Shown one piece after another: positions 27,775 through 37,300 of a stretch of DNA of 64,000 bases (the first letter of the stretch is position 1; every line of letters starts with the position of its first letter). The notes below the pieces were generated by a model. The model searched no databases, had not been told where the DNA came from, and was given only the letters and a program-made list of their open reading frames with translations. A program made the position numbers and the translations under genes. The stretch spans positions 1 to 64,000 of the forward strand of contig NZ_CVRR01000011.1 of assembly GCF_001406815.1 (NCBI RefSeq), written 5' to 3'. Source of the DNA: Roseburia faecis. GTDB taxonomy: Bacteria > Bacillota > Clostridia > Lachnospirales > Lachnospiraceae.

Positions 27775-27826
27775 TTGACATTATTAGGTTTAGATGATAC
27801 ATTCTTAATAAGTAAACAATTTACTT
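27775..27826 (+). promoter_or_regulatory. Promoter and LacI-type operator of the galactan operon
   Basis: TTGACA (27775-27780), 17 nt, then TACATT (27798-27803) with an upstream TG. The palindrome AAGTAAACAATTTACTT (27810-27826, arms of 7 bp) lies at the transcription start and fits a repressor site. Confidence 0.7.
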
Positions 27827-27868
27827 GAAAATTAGTAAAGATTTAATTTTGGAAAAGGGGGAACATTT

Positions 27869-28522
27869 ATGAAAAGGAAGTTATTACATGCAGTCCTTGT
27901 AGCGAGCATGGCAGTAGCATTGTCAGGATGTGGAAACACATCTGGTATTAATGCTGATGCGGAGGAAACACAAAAAGCTACAGAAACAGAGAACATTGAA
28001 GAGGAGAGAGGCACAGAAGTTGCTGCCGCAGAACAGAAGGAAAATACAACAGGTACGCCAGATGAAAACGGAAATTATCTGATCAACGGAAGTTTTGAAG
28101 AACCAGATTTTTCCGGATGGACGGTGACAAACAACAATGATGTTACAGAGGAGTTAGATGTTTATGATCGTGAGACAGACTGTTTTACAGGTGCACAGTC
28201 ACTGCATTTTTATTCAGGAAACAATCCGGTGGATTTTTCCATGAAACAGACAGTGAGTGGACTTGAGGATGGCACCTACAAACTAACCGCTCATATTCAG
28301 GGTGATGCAGCCGGGGATGAAAATCCGACCGTATATTTTTATGCGCTCGTGGATGGCGAAGAGGTAAAAGCAGATGGCAAATTGCAGGGGTATGTTAACT
28401 GGTATACGGTGGAAATCCCGGGCATTACGCCAACGGACGGAGCAATCACAGTAGGAGCACACGTGGCAACAGCACCGGGCGGCTGGGGAACCATTGATGA
28501 TATTACACTTGTGAAGGAGTAG
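27869..28522 (+). CDS. Surface lipoprotein with carbohydrate-binding domain (CBM61-like)
   Basis: A 217-residue lipoprotein. The signal ends LSGC with Cys21, and a Glu/Thr-rich linker spans about 25-65. One beta-sandwich domain follows (about 68-217), beginning NYLINGSFEEPDFSGWTVT and ending GGWGTIDDITLVKE. The NGSFE-W pattern resembles the CBM module at the end of the nearby truncated GH53 gene (33268-33720), so galactan binding is a reasonable guess. It stops 2 nt before the GH53 start and probably tethers galactan at the membrane near the importer. Confidence 0.75.
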   Translation: MKRKLLHAVLVASMAVALSGCGNTSGINADAEETQKATETENIEEERGTEVAAAEQKENTTGTPDENGNYLINGSFEEPDFSGWTVTNNNDVTEELDVYDRETDCFTGAQSLHFYSGNNPVDFSMKQTVSGLEDGTYKLTAHIQGDAAGDENPTVYFYALVDGEEVKADGKLQGYVNWYTVEIPGITPTDGAITVGAHVATAPGGWGTIDDITLVKE

Positions 28523-28524
28523 TT

Positions 28525-29598
28525 ATGAAATTTATTAAGGGTATGGATATTTCCATGGTGAAAGAACTGGAACATTATGGTGCGTCCTATCGGCTGAACG
28601 GGAAAAAAGAAGATCTGTTTGCAATTTTAAAGACATGCGGAGCCAATAACGTAAGGATTCGGATTTGGCCGGATCCCTACGATGAAAACGGAAATTCTTA
28701 CGGGGGAGGTGGAAATGATCTGGAGACCACCATTGAGATCGCAGAAAGAACTGTACAAAGCGGTATGGATTTTATGCTTGATTTCCATTATAGTGATTTC
28801 TGGGCAGATCCAGCCAAACAGGTAAAACCGAAAGCCTGGAAAGAATTAAGCGGAGAGGCACTGGAAACGGCGGTGTATCTGCATACCGTAGATACGTTAA
28901 AGGCATTGAAAAACCACAAGCTTGTGCCGACTATGGTGCAGGTTGGAAATGAGATTACAAAAGGGCTGTTGTGGCCGGACGGTTACATTGAACAGACCGA
29001 AAATATGGCACATCTTCTGCAGGCAGGGATTAAAGGGGTGCGCGAGGAGTGTCCGGACGCAAGGATCGTATTGCATCTGGATTTCGGAACGGATAATAAA
29101 ATGTATCGACAGTGGTTTGATCAGGTTTCATCGTATGCGCTGGATTTTGATATTATTGGAATGTCGTATTATCCGCACTGGAACGGAAGTCTTTCACTTC
29201 TTCTGGATAATATGAATGATATCAGCAGCCGGTATGACAAAGATGTACTTGTTGCAGAGACTTCGATTGGTTATACTACGGAAACATTTGGCTGCAACGG
29301 AATCGTTTATTCGAAGGAGCATGAAAAAATCACTGGATACCCGGCAACACAGCAGGGGCAGGAAGCATTCTTGCGGGATTTGTTTGCAACGGTAAGAAGT
29401 GTAAACAATAAAAGAGGCATCGGCGTGTTTTACTGGGAACCGGCATGGTTGCCAATACCGGACTGTACGTGGGCAAGTAAGAGTGGCAGCAAGTACATGA
29501 AAGACAAGATGACAGCAGGAAATGCCATGGCAAATATGGCATTGTTTGACGAAAATGGAAACGCAAACAGCGCGCTGATAAACATGAAAACAATGTAA
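28525..29598 (+). CDS. GH53 endo-beta-1,4-galactanase, cytoplasmic
   Basis: A 357-residue GH53 barrel with KFIKGMDISMVKELE, RIRIWPDPYDENG, acid/base Glu143 (VQVGNEITKG) and nucleophile Glu245 (VLVAETSIGYT). It starts directly with the catalytic domain and has no signal peptide, unlike most GH53 enzymes, so it should act on imported galacto-oligosaccharides. No GH42 or GH2 beta-galactosidase is encoded next to it. Confidence 0.92.
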   Translation: MKFIKGMDISMVKELEHYGASYRLNGKKEDLFAILKTCGANNVRIRIWPDPYDENGNSYGGGGNDLETTIEIAERTVQSGMDFMLDFHYSDFWADPAKQVKPKAWKELSGEALETAVYLHTVDTLKALKNHKLVPTMVQVGNEITKGLLWPDGYIEQTENMAHLLQAGIKGVREECPDARIVLHLDFGTDNKMYRQWFDQVSSYALDFDIIGMSYYPHWNGSLSLLLDNMNDISSRYDKDVLVAETSIGYTTETFGCNGIVYSKEHEKITGYPATQQGQEAFLRDLFATVRSVNNKRGIGVFYWEPAWLPIPDCTWASKSGSKYMKDKMTAGNAMANMALFDENGNANSALINMKTM

Positions 29599-29612
29599 AG
29601 GAGGGCAATCAT

Positions 29613-30833
29613 ATGAAGAAAAAATTAATAACAGCTGTGCTGGCTGTAACAATGGCAGTGGGAATGTTGACTGGCTGTGGAAGTGGAACTGGAACCGGAA
29701 AAAGGGAAGCTTCTGGGGAAAAACTCGTGATTTGGACGAACATGAACGTGGAAGTGGATACCATTCAGAAATATGCAGATGAATGGGGAGAAAAGAACGG
29801 ACGAAAGGTAGAAGTCATTCACCAGTCTCCATCTGTCCAGCAGTTTGCACAGGCAGTAAAAAGTGCTTCCGGACCGGATGCTGTGGTGGGGATTCCAAAT
29901 GACCAGCTTGCAGATTATGTAAACGCAGATCTTACTGCAGAAGTGCCACAGGATCTGTATGCGGATCAGGATTTTTCCGATGCAGCCATCCAGGCATGTT
30001 ATGTAGATGGAAAACGATATGCAGCACCACTTTCCGTAGAGACTACTGCACTGTTTTACAACACAGATCTTGTATCGGAAGTTCCAAAAACATGGGAAGA
30101 ACTGGTCGATCAGGCAGCCACAGACGGAGGTGTACAGTTTGATGCAACAAGCATATACTACGATCTTGGTTTTGTGAGAGCCTGCGGAGGTTATATTTTT
30201 AAATATCAGGATGGGGCATATGACACGGCAGACATCGGTCTTGATAATGAGGGCAGTGTGGAAGCCTATGCCTTTATCAATGACCTGTGCAATAAATATA
30301 AACTGATCACGGCAGATGTGACAGCCGATATCGCAAGAAGTAATTTCCAGAACGGAAAATGTGCTTATTATATTGGTGGACCATGGGATATTGACGGTTT
30401 TACCTCTGCAGGAACTAAATTTGCTGTAGCAAAAATGCCAACTTTCCACGGACAGCCGTTTGTGACCCCGGTGGGTACACAGGTAAGTTTTGTGAGCAAC
30501 AGCAGTAAAAATCAGGATGCAGCATGGGATTTTATTTCCTATCTGATGGAAAACGGTGCACTTGGCATGTATGAGGCGGGTGACCGTATACCGGCAAAAC
30601 TGGCAGATCAGAAACTTGATGAGATCCAGAGTAATGCATACACACAGGCATTTGTCGAGCAGATCAATGATGGAGAGCCGATGCCGACCGTATCAGAAAT
30701 GGGACAGCTCTGGAGTATCCACACAAACAATATCCGTTCGATGTGGTCTGGGGAGCAAACACCAGAGGAAGCTGCCAAAAATATGGTTACGCAGTTGAAA
30801 GAAGCGATTGAATTGATGAATTCAGGAAAGTAG
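29613..30833 (+). CDS. Galacto-oligosaccharide ABC transporter, binding lipoprotein (GanS/MalE-like)
   Basis: A 406-residue MalE-like lipoprotein with LTGC at residue 22 as the anchor. It carries AAPLSVETTALFYNTDLV and YIGGPWDIDGF, as in maltose/galactan-binding proteins. AAAGGAGGG lies upstream. Order (binding protein, two permeases, GH53) resembles Bacillus ganSPQ-ganB, so galactan-derived oligosaccharides are the likely substrate. Confidence 0.9.
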   Translation: MKKKLITAVLAVTMAVGMLTGCGSGTGTGKREASGEKLVIWTNMNVEVDTIQKYADEWGEKNGRKVEVIHQSPSVQQFAQAVKSASGPDAVVGIPNDQLADYVNADLTAEVPQDLYADQDFSDAAIQACYVDGKRYAAPLSVETTALFYNTDLVSEVPKTWEELVDQAATDGGVQFDATSIYYDLGFVRACGGYIFKYQDGAYDTADIGLDNEGSVEAYAFINDLCNKYKLITADVTADIARSNFQNGKCAYYIGGPWDIDGFTSAGTKFAVAKMPTFHGQPFVTPVGTQVSFVSNSSKNQDAAWDFISYLMENGALGMYEAGDRIPAKLADQKLDEIQSNAYTQAFVEQINDGEPMPTVSEMGQLWSIHTNNIRSMWSGEQTPEEAAKNMVTQLKEAIELMNSGK

Positions 30834-30840
30834 TGATGGC

Positions 30841-31752
30841 ATGAGAAAGAAAAAGAATGCGCTTGGGTATACTTATCTGGCACCGGCACTGATCTCGATT
30901 CTGTTGGTGACATGTCTGCCAATTATTTATACGGTGATTTTATCTTTTACTAATTACAACATGTATCATCTGACAGATTACACGTTTGTGGGTCTGGAAA
31001 ATTATCTGACCGTATTTTCCGGAAGTATTAAAAATGTGTTTTTCCCGGTACTTGGGTGGACGATTTGTTTTGCGCTGTTAAGTACGGCAGGTTCCTATGC
31101 AATGGGACTGATTCTTGCCATTTTGTTAAACAATCCGCATATGAAAGAATCAAAAATTTACCGTGCAGTACTGATTGTGCCGTGGGCATTGCCATCTACG
31201 ATTGCAATCCTCGCATGGCAGGGCCTGCTAAATGAGCAGTATGGTGGAATCAATAATTTACTGCATACAATCGGTATTGCCTGGAATGTACCGTGGCTGA
31301 CCAATCCATTCTGGGCAAGGGTTGGGCTGATTATCGTGAATGTGTGGCTGGGATTTCCCTATATGATGAATGTCTGTCTTGGCGGACTACAGGCGATTTC
31401 TGGTGAATACTATGAGGCGGCTAAAATGGATGGGGCATCAAAATTTCAGTGCTTTAAGAGCATTACATTGCCGATGGTGACGAAACTTTCCATTCCTCTT
31501 GTAATTTCTTCGTTTGCGGCTAATTTTAACAATTTTGGAAATATATACATGATTACACAAGGTGGACCGGCGAGAGTGGATAACCAGTTTGCGGGTTATA
31601 CGGATATCCTTGCTAGTACCACCTATAAGATGACCACATGGTCGAACCGGTATGAACTGTCTGCAACGTTCAGTGTGCTGATCTTTATCATTGTCGGAAC
31701 ATTTACGCTGATTAATATGCGGCTGTCCGGCTCATTTAAGGAGGTTGATTAA
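30841..31752 (+). CDS. Galacto-oligosaccharide importer permease, MalF/GanP-like
   Basis: A 303-residue membrane protein with the EAA loop YEAAKMDGASKFQCFKSITLP and GGPARVDNQFAGYTDIL. The short N-terminus lacks the extra helices of E. coli MalF. The ribosome site is weak. It is 7 nt after the binding protein and ends right at the next start. Confidence 0.92.
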   Translation: MRKKKNALGYTYLAPALISILLVTCLPIIYTVILSFTNYNMYHLTDYTFVGLENYLTVFSGSIKNVFFPVLGWTICFALLSTAGSYAMGLILAILLNNPHMKESKIYRAVLIVPWALPSTIAILAWQGLLNEQYGGINNLLHTIGIAWNVPWLTNPFWARVGLIIVNVWLGFPYMMNVCLGGLQAISGEYYEAAKMDGASKFQCFKSITLPMVTKLSIPLVISSFAANFNNFGNIYMITQGGPARVDNQFAGYTDILASTTYKMTTWSNRYELSATFSVLIFIIVGTFTLINMRLSGSFKEVD

Positions 31753-32598
31753 ATGAAAAATAAAAAGAAAATATCCGCCTCAGAACAACGGACACTGTGG
31801 GGAAGCAGGGTGGTCATATGGATCACGATGATCGTGGTGCTGTTTCCGGTCATATGGATTGTTATGTCCTCTTTTTCCGCGGGTGACAGCTTTTTCCTGT
31901 CCTCATTGTTCCCTGAAAAATTCAGCATTGAACATTATGTGGAACTGTTTCGGGAAACGGATTTTGGAATCTGGGTTTTTAATTCCCTGAAGTTTTGCTT
32001 TATTGTAGCAATCATACAACTTGTGCTTACTTCACTTGCAGCGTATGCGTTTGCAAGACTGCGGTTTGTGGGAAGAAAATATGGGCTGATGGCACTTTTG
32101 ATATTACAGGTGTTTCCAAACAGCATGGCAGTTGCCGGATACTATATTTTAATTTATAAGTTCGGGCTGGTGGACAACAGCTTTGCACTCATTCTTGTGC
32201 TTGCAGGTGGAAGTGCTTACAATATCTGGTTACTTAAATCTTATATCGATGGACTTCCGGTGGAATTGGATGAAGCTGCAATGGTGGATGGAGCAAATGA
32301 ATTCCAGGTTTTTTATAAGATCATCATCCCGCTTGCAATGCCACAGCTTGCCGTGATCTTCCTGTTTTCGTTTATTGCAACATACAGTGAATATGTGATT
32401 ACCTCAATCTTTTTGCAGACACCGGGAAAAATGACGCTTGCACTCGGACTGCAGTCCTTTATCAGTGATCAGTTTGCTGCGCACTGGACTTTGTTTGCTG
32501 CAGCAGCAGTGATTTCATCCCTGCCGATCATGATCATCTTTATGTGCTTACAGCGATTTATTCAGAATGGATTGGTTGCCGGAGGGGTAAAAGGATAA
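31753..32598 (+). CDS. Galacto-oligosaccharide importer permease, MalG/GanQ-like
   Basis: A 281-residue permease with the EAA motif LDEAAMVDGANEFQVFYKIIIP and the usual MalG-type C-terminus IQNGLVAGGVKG. Its stop (32596-32598) is followed without any spacer by the coding remnant of a second GH53. It shares an unlinked ATPase with other importers, as no ATPase gene is present. Confidence 0.92.
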   Translation: MKNKKKISASEQRTLWGSRVVIWITMIVVLFPVIWIVMSSFSAGDSFFLSSLFPEKFSIEHYVELFRETDFGIWVFNSLKFCFIVAIIQLVLTSLAAYAFARLRFVGRKYGLMALLILQVFPNSMAVAGYYILIYKFGLVDNSFALILVLAGGSAYNIWLLKSYIDGLPVELDEAAMVDGANEFQVFYKIIIPLAMPQLAVIFLFSFIATYSEYVITSIFLQTPGKMTLALGLQSFISDQFAAHWTLFAAAAVISSLPIMIIFMCLQRFIQNGLVAGGVKG

Positions 32599-33720
32599 AA
32601 TGAAATATCATCGGGGATTCTTCATGAAGATGGCAAAATAGGGACGAATGAGGATTTTTCCGGATTAGCGGGTCTTTTAGAATCTGCAATTTCTGGAGTA
32701 CGTGCTTCTGCTGCATCGAGTACCAAAATTATGCTTCATCTGGATCAGGGTGGAAAAAATCAGTTGTATACCTGGTATTTTGGTGGATTATTGAAAGAGT
32801 CACCAAACTTGGATTTTGATGTATTTGGATTATCTTATTATCCAATGTGGCATGGAACCATGGAGGGGCTTCAGTATAATTTGAATTACTTGGCGACCAC
32901 TTATAATAAAGAAGTGTGTGTTGTAGAAACTGCGTATGCATGGACAACGGAAGATGGTGATGGTGAAGGAAATGTATTCATTAGTGGAGATGAAGAAGTT
33001 GGAGGATATCCTGCAACAGTAGAAGGACAATTTGAATTTATGAATGATCTGGAATCAATCATTTTAAATGTACCAGATGATAAAGGTATTGGATATTTTT
33101 ATTGGGAACCAGAATGGATACCTGTAGAAGGTGGAACATATGCTACATCTGCAGGGGTTGCGTATAAAAATGATACCGTAACTCCAAGTAATACATGGGA
33201 TAACATGACGTTGTTTAATTTTCAGGGAAATGCATTAGATTCTATTAAGGTGCTTAATAAACCGTGTGAAAATTTATTGACAAATATCAGTTTTGAACAG
33301 AATGGGATAACTATTTCACCGAGTGGATGGAATGTATGGACAAGTGATTCGTCAGATGAAAATACTGTAAGAACAGAATATGGTGATGCATATGATGGAG
33401 ATTACAAATTAACATTTTGGGATGATAAAGAGTATTCGTGTTCTGTATATAAAACGTATACAAATATTCCGAATGGAACATATAAATTCTCAATTTGGGC
33501 AAAGACAAATGGGAAACAGGATGTTTTACAACTTTATGCAAAAAATTATGGAGGAAGTGAGCTTGATACCACGATTGAAACAAGTGACATTAATTGGAAT
33601 ATTTTTAGTATAGACAAGATTGTTGTTACAAATCATACGTTGGAGATCGGGGTTTATTCTGTAGCAGGAGCAAATGACTGGTGTAACCTTGACTTGGCAA
33701 TGTTAAGAAAAATTGATTAA
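32599..33720 (+). pseudogene. Truncated secreted GH53 galactanase with C-terminal CBM61-like module
   Basis: The frame directly after the permease stop reads NEISSGILHEDGKIGTNEDF and continues as the second half of a GH53 barrel, with nucleophile Glu in VCVVETAYAWTTEDG and FYWEPEWIP. A carbohydrate-binding beta-sandwich begins NLLTNISFEQNG. The N of NEI is the residue before the acid/base Glu, so signal peptide and barrel strands 1-3 are missing, and no start codon or ribosome site exists. An internal ATG at 32731 gives an open 329-residue frame but not an enzyme. The DNA is visibly more AT-rich than the operon before it. Confidence 0.85.
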
Positions 33721-33735
33721 TTATATTTAAAATTT

Positions 33736-33770
33736 TTAAGGGGATGGTTTTGATCGTCCCCTTAATTTTT
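33736..33770 (+). terminator. Terminator after the GH53 remnant
   Basis: Stem TTAAGGGGA (33736-33744) with TCCCCTTAA (33757-33765), then five T. Confidence 0.88.
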
Positions 33771-33801
33771 GAATTGTTCTTTGACTGGTGGAATCTTATG
33801 A

Positions 33802-33960
33802 AAAAGAAAATATGGAATAGGTGCAGAAAAAATGGTACGTTATGATAAGATTTTTTCTATCATTGATATTAAAGAAGAAAATATGAAAAAGTGGGGGGAA
33901 GTGCTTCCATTTTATAAGAATGTACAAAAAGAGGGGGTTATTCTTTGGAAGGCAGCTTAA
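33802..33960 (+). pseudogene. Possible fragment of a small nucleotidyltransferase-type gene
   Basis: An open stretch without a proper beginning reads through YGIGAEKMVRYDKIFSIID to LPFYKNVQKEGVILWKAA. An ATG at 33832 gives only 42 residues. The ending resembles the C-termini of MNT-type nucleotidyltransferases (usually ...EGVxLY/W). This is a weak resemblance and the stretch may be a decayed toxin-antitoxin or mobile remnant. Confidence 0.3.
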
Positions 33961-33978
33961 AAGAACTTACACGATATC

Positions 33979-34023
33979 AGCACCTGTAGAGCAGAACATA
34001 ATCTGTTTTACAGGTGCTTTTTT
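33979..34023 (+). terminator. Intrinsic terminator
   Basis: Stem AGCACCTGTA (33979-33988) with TACAGGTGCT (34009-34018), then a T-run. Confidence 0.88.
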
Positions 34024-34147
34024 CAATTAATAAGGAACTGGTACTTTCGCCTCTTGTGAAAATGTCTAATTAAAAGACTAAAAAAAGACTAAAAAACTTT
34101 AAATTAAGTAATACTTTACAAATGTTTAATTTTCTATTAACTAAATA

Positions 34148-34175
34148 TTGACTTAAAATTACTTTATGATATACT
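34148..34175 (+). promoter_or_regulatory. Promoter of the mannanase gene with shared operator motif
   Basis: TTGACT (34148-34153), 16 nt, then TATACT (34170-34175) with extended -10 TG. The spacer begins with ACTTAAAATTACTTT (34151-34165), identical over 15 nt to 14981-14995 before the mannan importer. A related element, TTAAATTAAGTAAT, lies about 50 nt upstream. Confidence 0.7.
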
Positions 34176-34192
34176 GAATTTATCAAATAAAT

Positions 34193-34290
34193 AAAGCAAT
34201 TGCACACTGGTTCCCATATTTTTACTGCACTCCCCAAGTATGCAGTACCCTCTCCCTGAAATATGGGAAGCAGCGTGCAATTGCTTTTTT
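34193..34290 (+). ncRNA. Structured leader or small RNA ending in an intrinsic terminator
   Basis: Three nested stems are perfect: 34193-34205 with 34275-34287 (13 bp), 34211-34221 with 34259-34269 (11 bp) and 34223-34229 with 34241-34247 (7 bp). The last stem is followed by six T. The apical loop (CTCCCCAAGTA) and an 11-nt bulge (CCCTCTCCCTG) are C-rich and unpaired. It starts about 10 nt after the promoter start site, so transcription should often stop here, 80 nt before the GH26 start. It matches no riboswitch class that I recognise. It could be an attenuator of the mannanase gene or a free RNA of about 110 nt with C-rich seeds. Confidence 0.7.
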
Positions 34291-34370
34291 ATTAAGTGAA
34301 ACCGGATAGATGGAGGGCACTGGAAGGTTTTTACAAGAAATGGAGAAGAAAGGAAAGGTAGAGCAAAAAC

Positions 34371-37300
34371 ATGAGAAGGGTAGGAAAACAGATTGTTGCC
34401 ATCACGCTGGCAGCGGCAATGATGGGGTCACTGACACCGGAGGCATGCACATTTTTACAAAATGAGGTGGTGTATGCGGCGGAGACAAATGAAGCGTCAG
34501 CACCAACAGTAACACGTACAGAACTGTACAAAAATGAGGGCGCAAAAACAACAAAAACCATTGATTTTTCAGAATTGAAAGAAGATGACTGGAATGGTGA
34601 AGGAAAAATTACTTTTGCATATGATGAATCCATCAATGGCTCGTTGGGAAATGTGAATGAAGAGTATGAATTAACTGCAAAGGTAACACTGGATGAAACA
34701 TCCTATCAGTCGCTGGATGCAGATAAAGCGCATCTGAATATCCAGGGTGTAACAAAACTGGGATCAAATTGGGGATGGAACAACAGTACGGATTGCCAGT
34801 GGCTGCAGAAGGATTCTTTTATGAAAGTTGGGGAGAATTATTCAGCTGATCTGAAAGTAAAGTTTTCAGGAATAACACCGGATACATTGATGGATGTTGA
34901 ATTCGTTCTTGTGGGAACCGGATTTAAGGGAACTGTGACATTTTCAAATGTAGTTCTCACAAATTTATCAAGCGATAAACAGGAACTGACCAAACAGGAG
35001 CCAACCGTTCTTTCTGATTTAAATAATGAATCCCAGGTAAATCTGTGGGCAGGTGAAACCGGATATCAGTATTTCCACGGTGGAACAAAAAATGCTGCTC
35101 CGGAACTTTCCTATGACGCAAATGGCGGGGACGGAAGATTAAAAGTAAGCCTGAATTATACAGCCAACTCCGGCGAATCATGGAGTGAGGCAAAAGTGAA
35201 ATTCACACCGAAGACACCGGCTGATATCAGCAATTATAATCAGGTGAGTGTGGATTTGATTTATCCGGAAAGCAGTAATATTTCCAAGATAAAATTTTTC
35301 TCCAACAGCGGAATCAATAAAGATACCAGCATAGATTCGTCCGAGGCAACAGATGCAGGAAACGGATATAAGAAAGTTACAGTTACTTTAGGATTTTCTC
35401 CATCTGCCACACCAATGGATGATCTGACAATCGGACTTATCGGAGCCAACAGTTCCTTTGCAGGGGATGTTTATCTGGATAATCTGATACTTTCCCAGAA
35501 GGATGCCAGTGGTGATTTTGTGACAATTACCGCAACACCGAATACAGACGGAACACAGGCAAAACCAGAAGCAACAGATAAAACCCTGACCATGACAGAT
35601 CCGGATGCCAGCAATAGCGCAAAGGCATTGTATGCATATCTGCAGGGACTGACCGAAAGTGATCAGGTACTGTTTGGACATCAGAATGATGTGAGCCATT
35701 CCGTAGGAAACAACGATCTGGGAGATGTAAAAGATGTGACCGGTTCCGTCAGCGGTATTTTCGGCATTGACTCCCTGGCATTGTTTGGAAGCGAGGCTGG
35801 TGGTACGGATGCGGCATCTGCACTGCAGAGTTCCATTGACTACAGCAAAAAGGCGGCCCAAAACGGTGCAATCGTTACCTTATCCACCCATATGCCGAAT
35901 TTCACCAATGCAAAGATTAAAAAGAATGCAGATGGAACCTACGATTTCTATAACTGTGATTTTAATGAAGCAAAAGATTTATCCGGTGATTCGTTAAAGA
36001 AGATTTTGCCTGGTGGAGAGAAGAATGAGGTATTTAAGGCATATCTTGATACGATTGCATTCTATGCCAATGCATTGGAAAAGGAGAATATCCCGGTGAT
36101 TTTCCGGCCATTCCATGAGGATACCGGCGGCTGGTTCTGGTGGGGCAGTGCAAACACCGCAGAAAGTTACAGGAGTCTGTATGCATATACCAGAGATTAT
36201 CTGGAATCCCAAGGCGTGCACAATATGCTTTATGTGTATTCGCCAAACGGACCGCTGGAGACCGAGGCAGAGTATATGTCGCGGTATCCGGGAGATGCCT
36301 GTGTAGACATTCTGGCATTTGATTATTACAACGACTTTAATACTTATCCGGCAGAGAGTGATACTTCATTCTTTGATCATCTGGATCAGACCTGTCAGGT
36401 TGTATCATCACTTGCAAAACAGCATAACAAGCTGGCTGCGATTTCGGAGACCGGTGTACGTGTGATGAAAAAGGATGGAAGTGATAACGAAGGGCTTCTT
36501 GTAAAAAATAATCCGGTCAGTGAGGCAAAGTCGGGTGTGAACTGGTATCAGAAAGTGAATGATATCGCAAAGAAAAACGACATGCCATATTATATGGTAT
36601 GGGCAAATTTCAGCGATACCAATTTCTATGTGCCGTATAAGTACAGTGATACCATGGGACAGGAAATGATCAATGATTTCATTTCTTACTACAACAATGA
36701 CGATTCAGTATTTGGAAACGGTACTAATTTCTATGGAAATATCGATAAGTACGCAGGAGTAAAGACGGATAATTACAAAGATGTCAGCGGATACATGGTA
36801 GCACCGTTTGATATGGATACGATTTTAAAGCCAACTGTGTTAAAGGCAAGTGTTTCTAATGCCGATGAGGTATCGTTTGTTGTAAAGGATACGACAAAAG
36901 GCAAACAGTTGACATTGCCGGCTGCAAAAGGCTCCGATGGATGCTATACGGCGCAGCTGACACAAAAGGAAATGGATCAGATCGGAAAAACAGATGTAGC
37001 ATCCATTACACTTGTTGCAGATGGAAAAGAACTGTCCACGATCACAAATCTGAGTATCGGAAAAGAAAAGGACAAAGCTCCGGCAGGTGTGCTGGAAAAT
37101 TTTGACTACTATGTCGGGAGTAATGGACTTCTGGATGCAGCTTACGGTGGAAATTCTGCCGCTGGATGCAGTTCGTCCTTTACGCTGGATCAGGAGCATA
37201 AGGCAGACGGTACATATGGTGCTGCATTTAATTACAAATTAAAAACAACCGGTTCGGAAGTCTGGACGGGTCTGGTAAATGCAAGTCTGGGCAATACAGA

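Noticed and set aside
30841-32598. Missing ATPase gene as a sign of a broken importer
   Set aside because: Carbohydrate importers of this family in Firmicutes normally share an unlinked MsmX-like ATPase; the mannan importer lacks one too.
34193-34290. 6S RNA, SRP RNA or c-di-GMP riboswitch
   Set aside because: Length and conserved bases do not fit: there is no GGAAG tetraloop region of SRP RNA, no GEMM core, and it is too short for 6S RNA.
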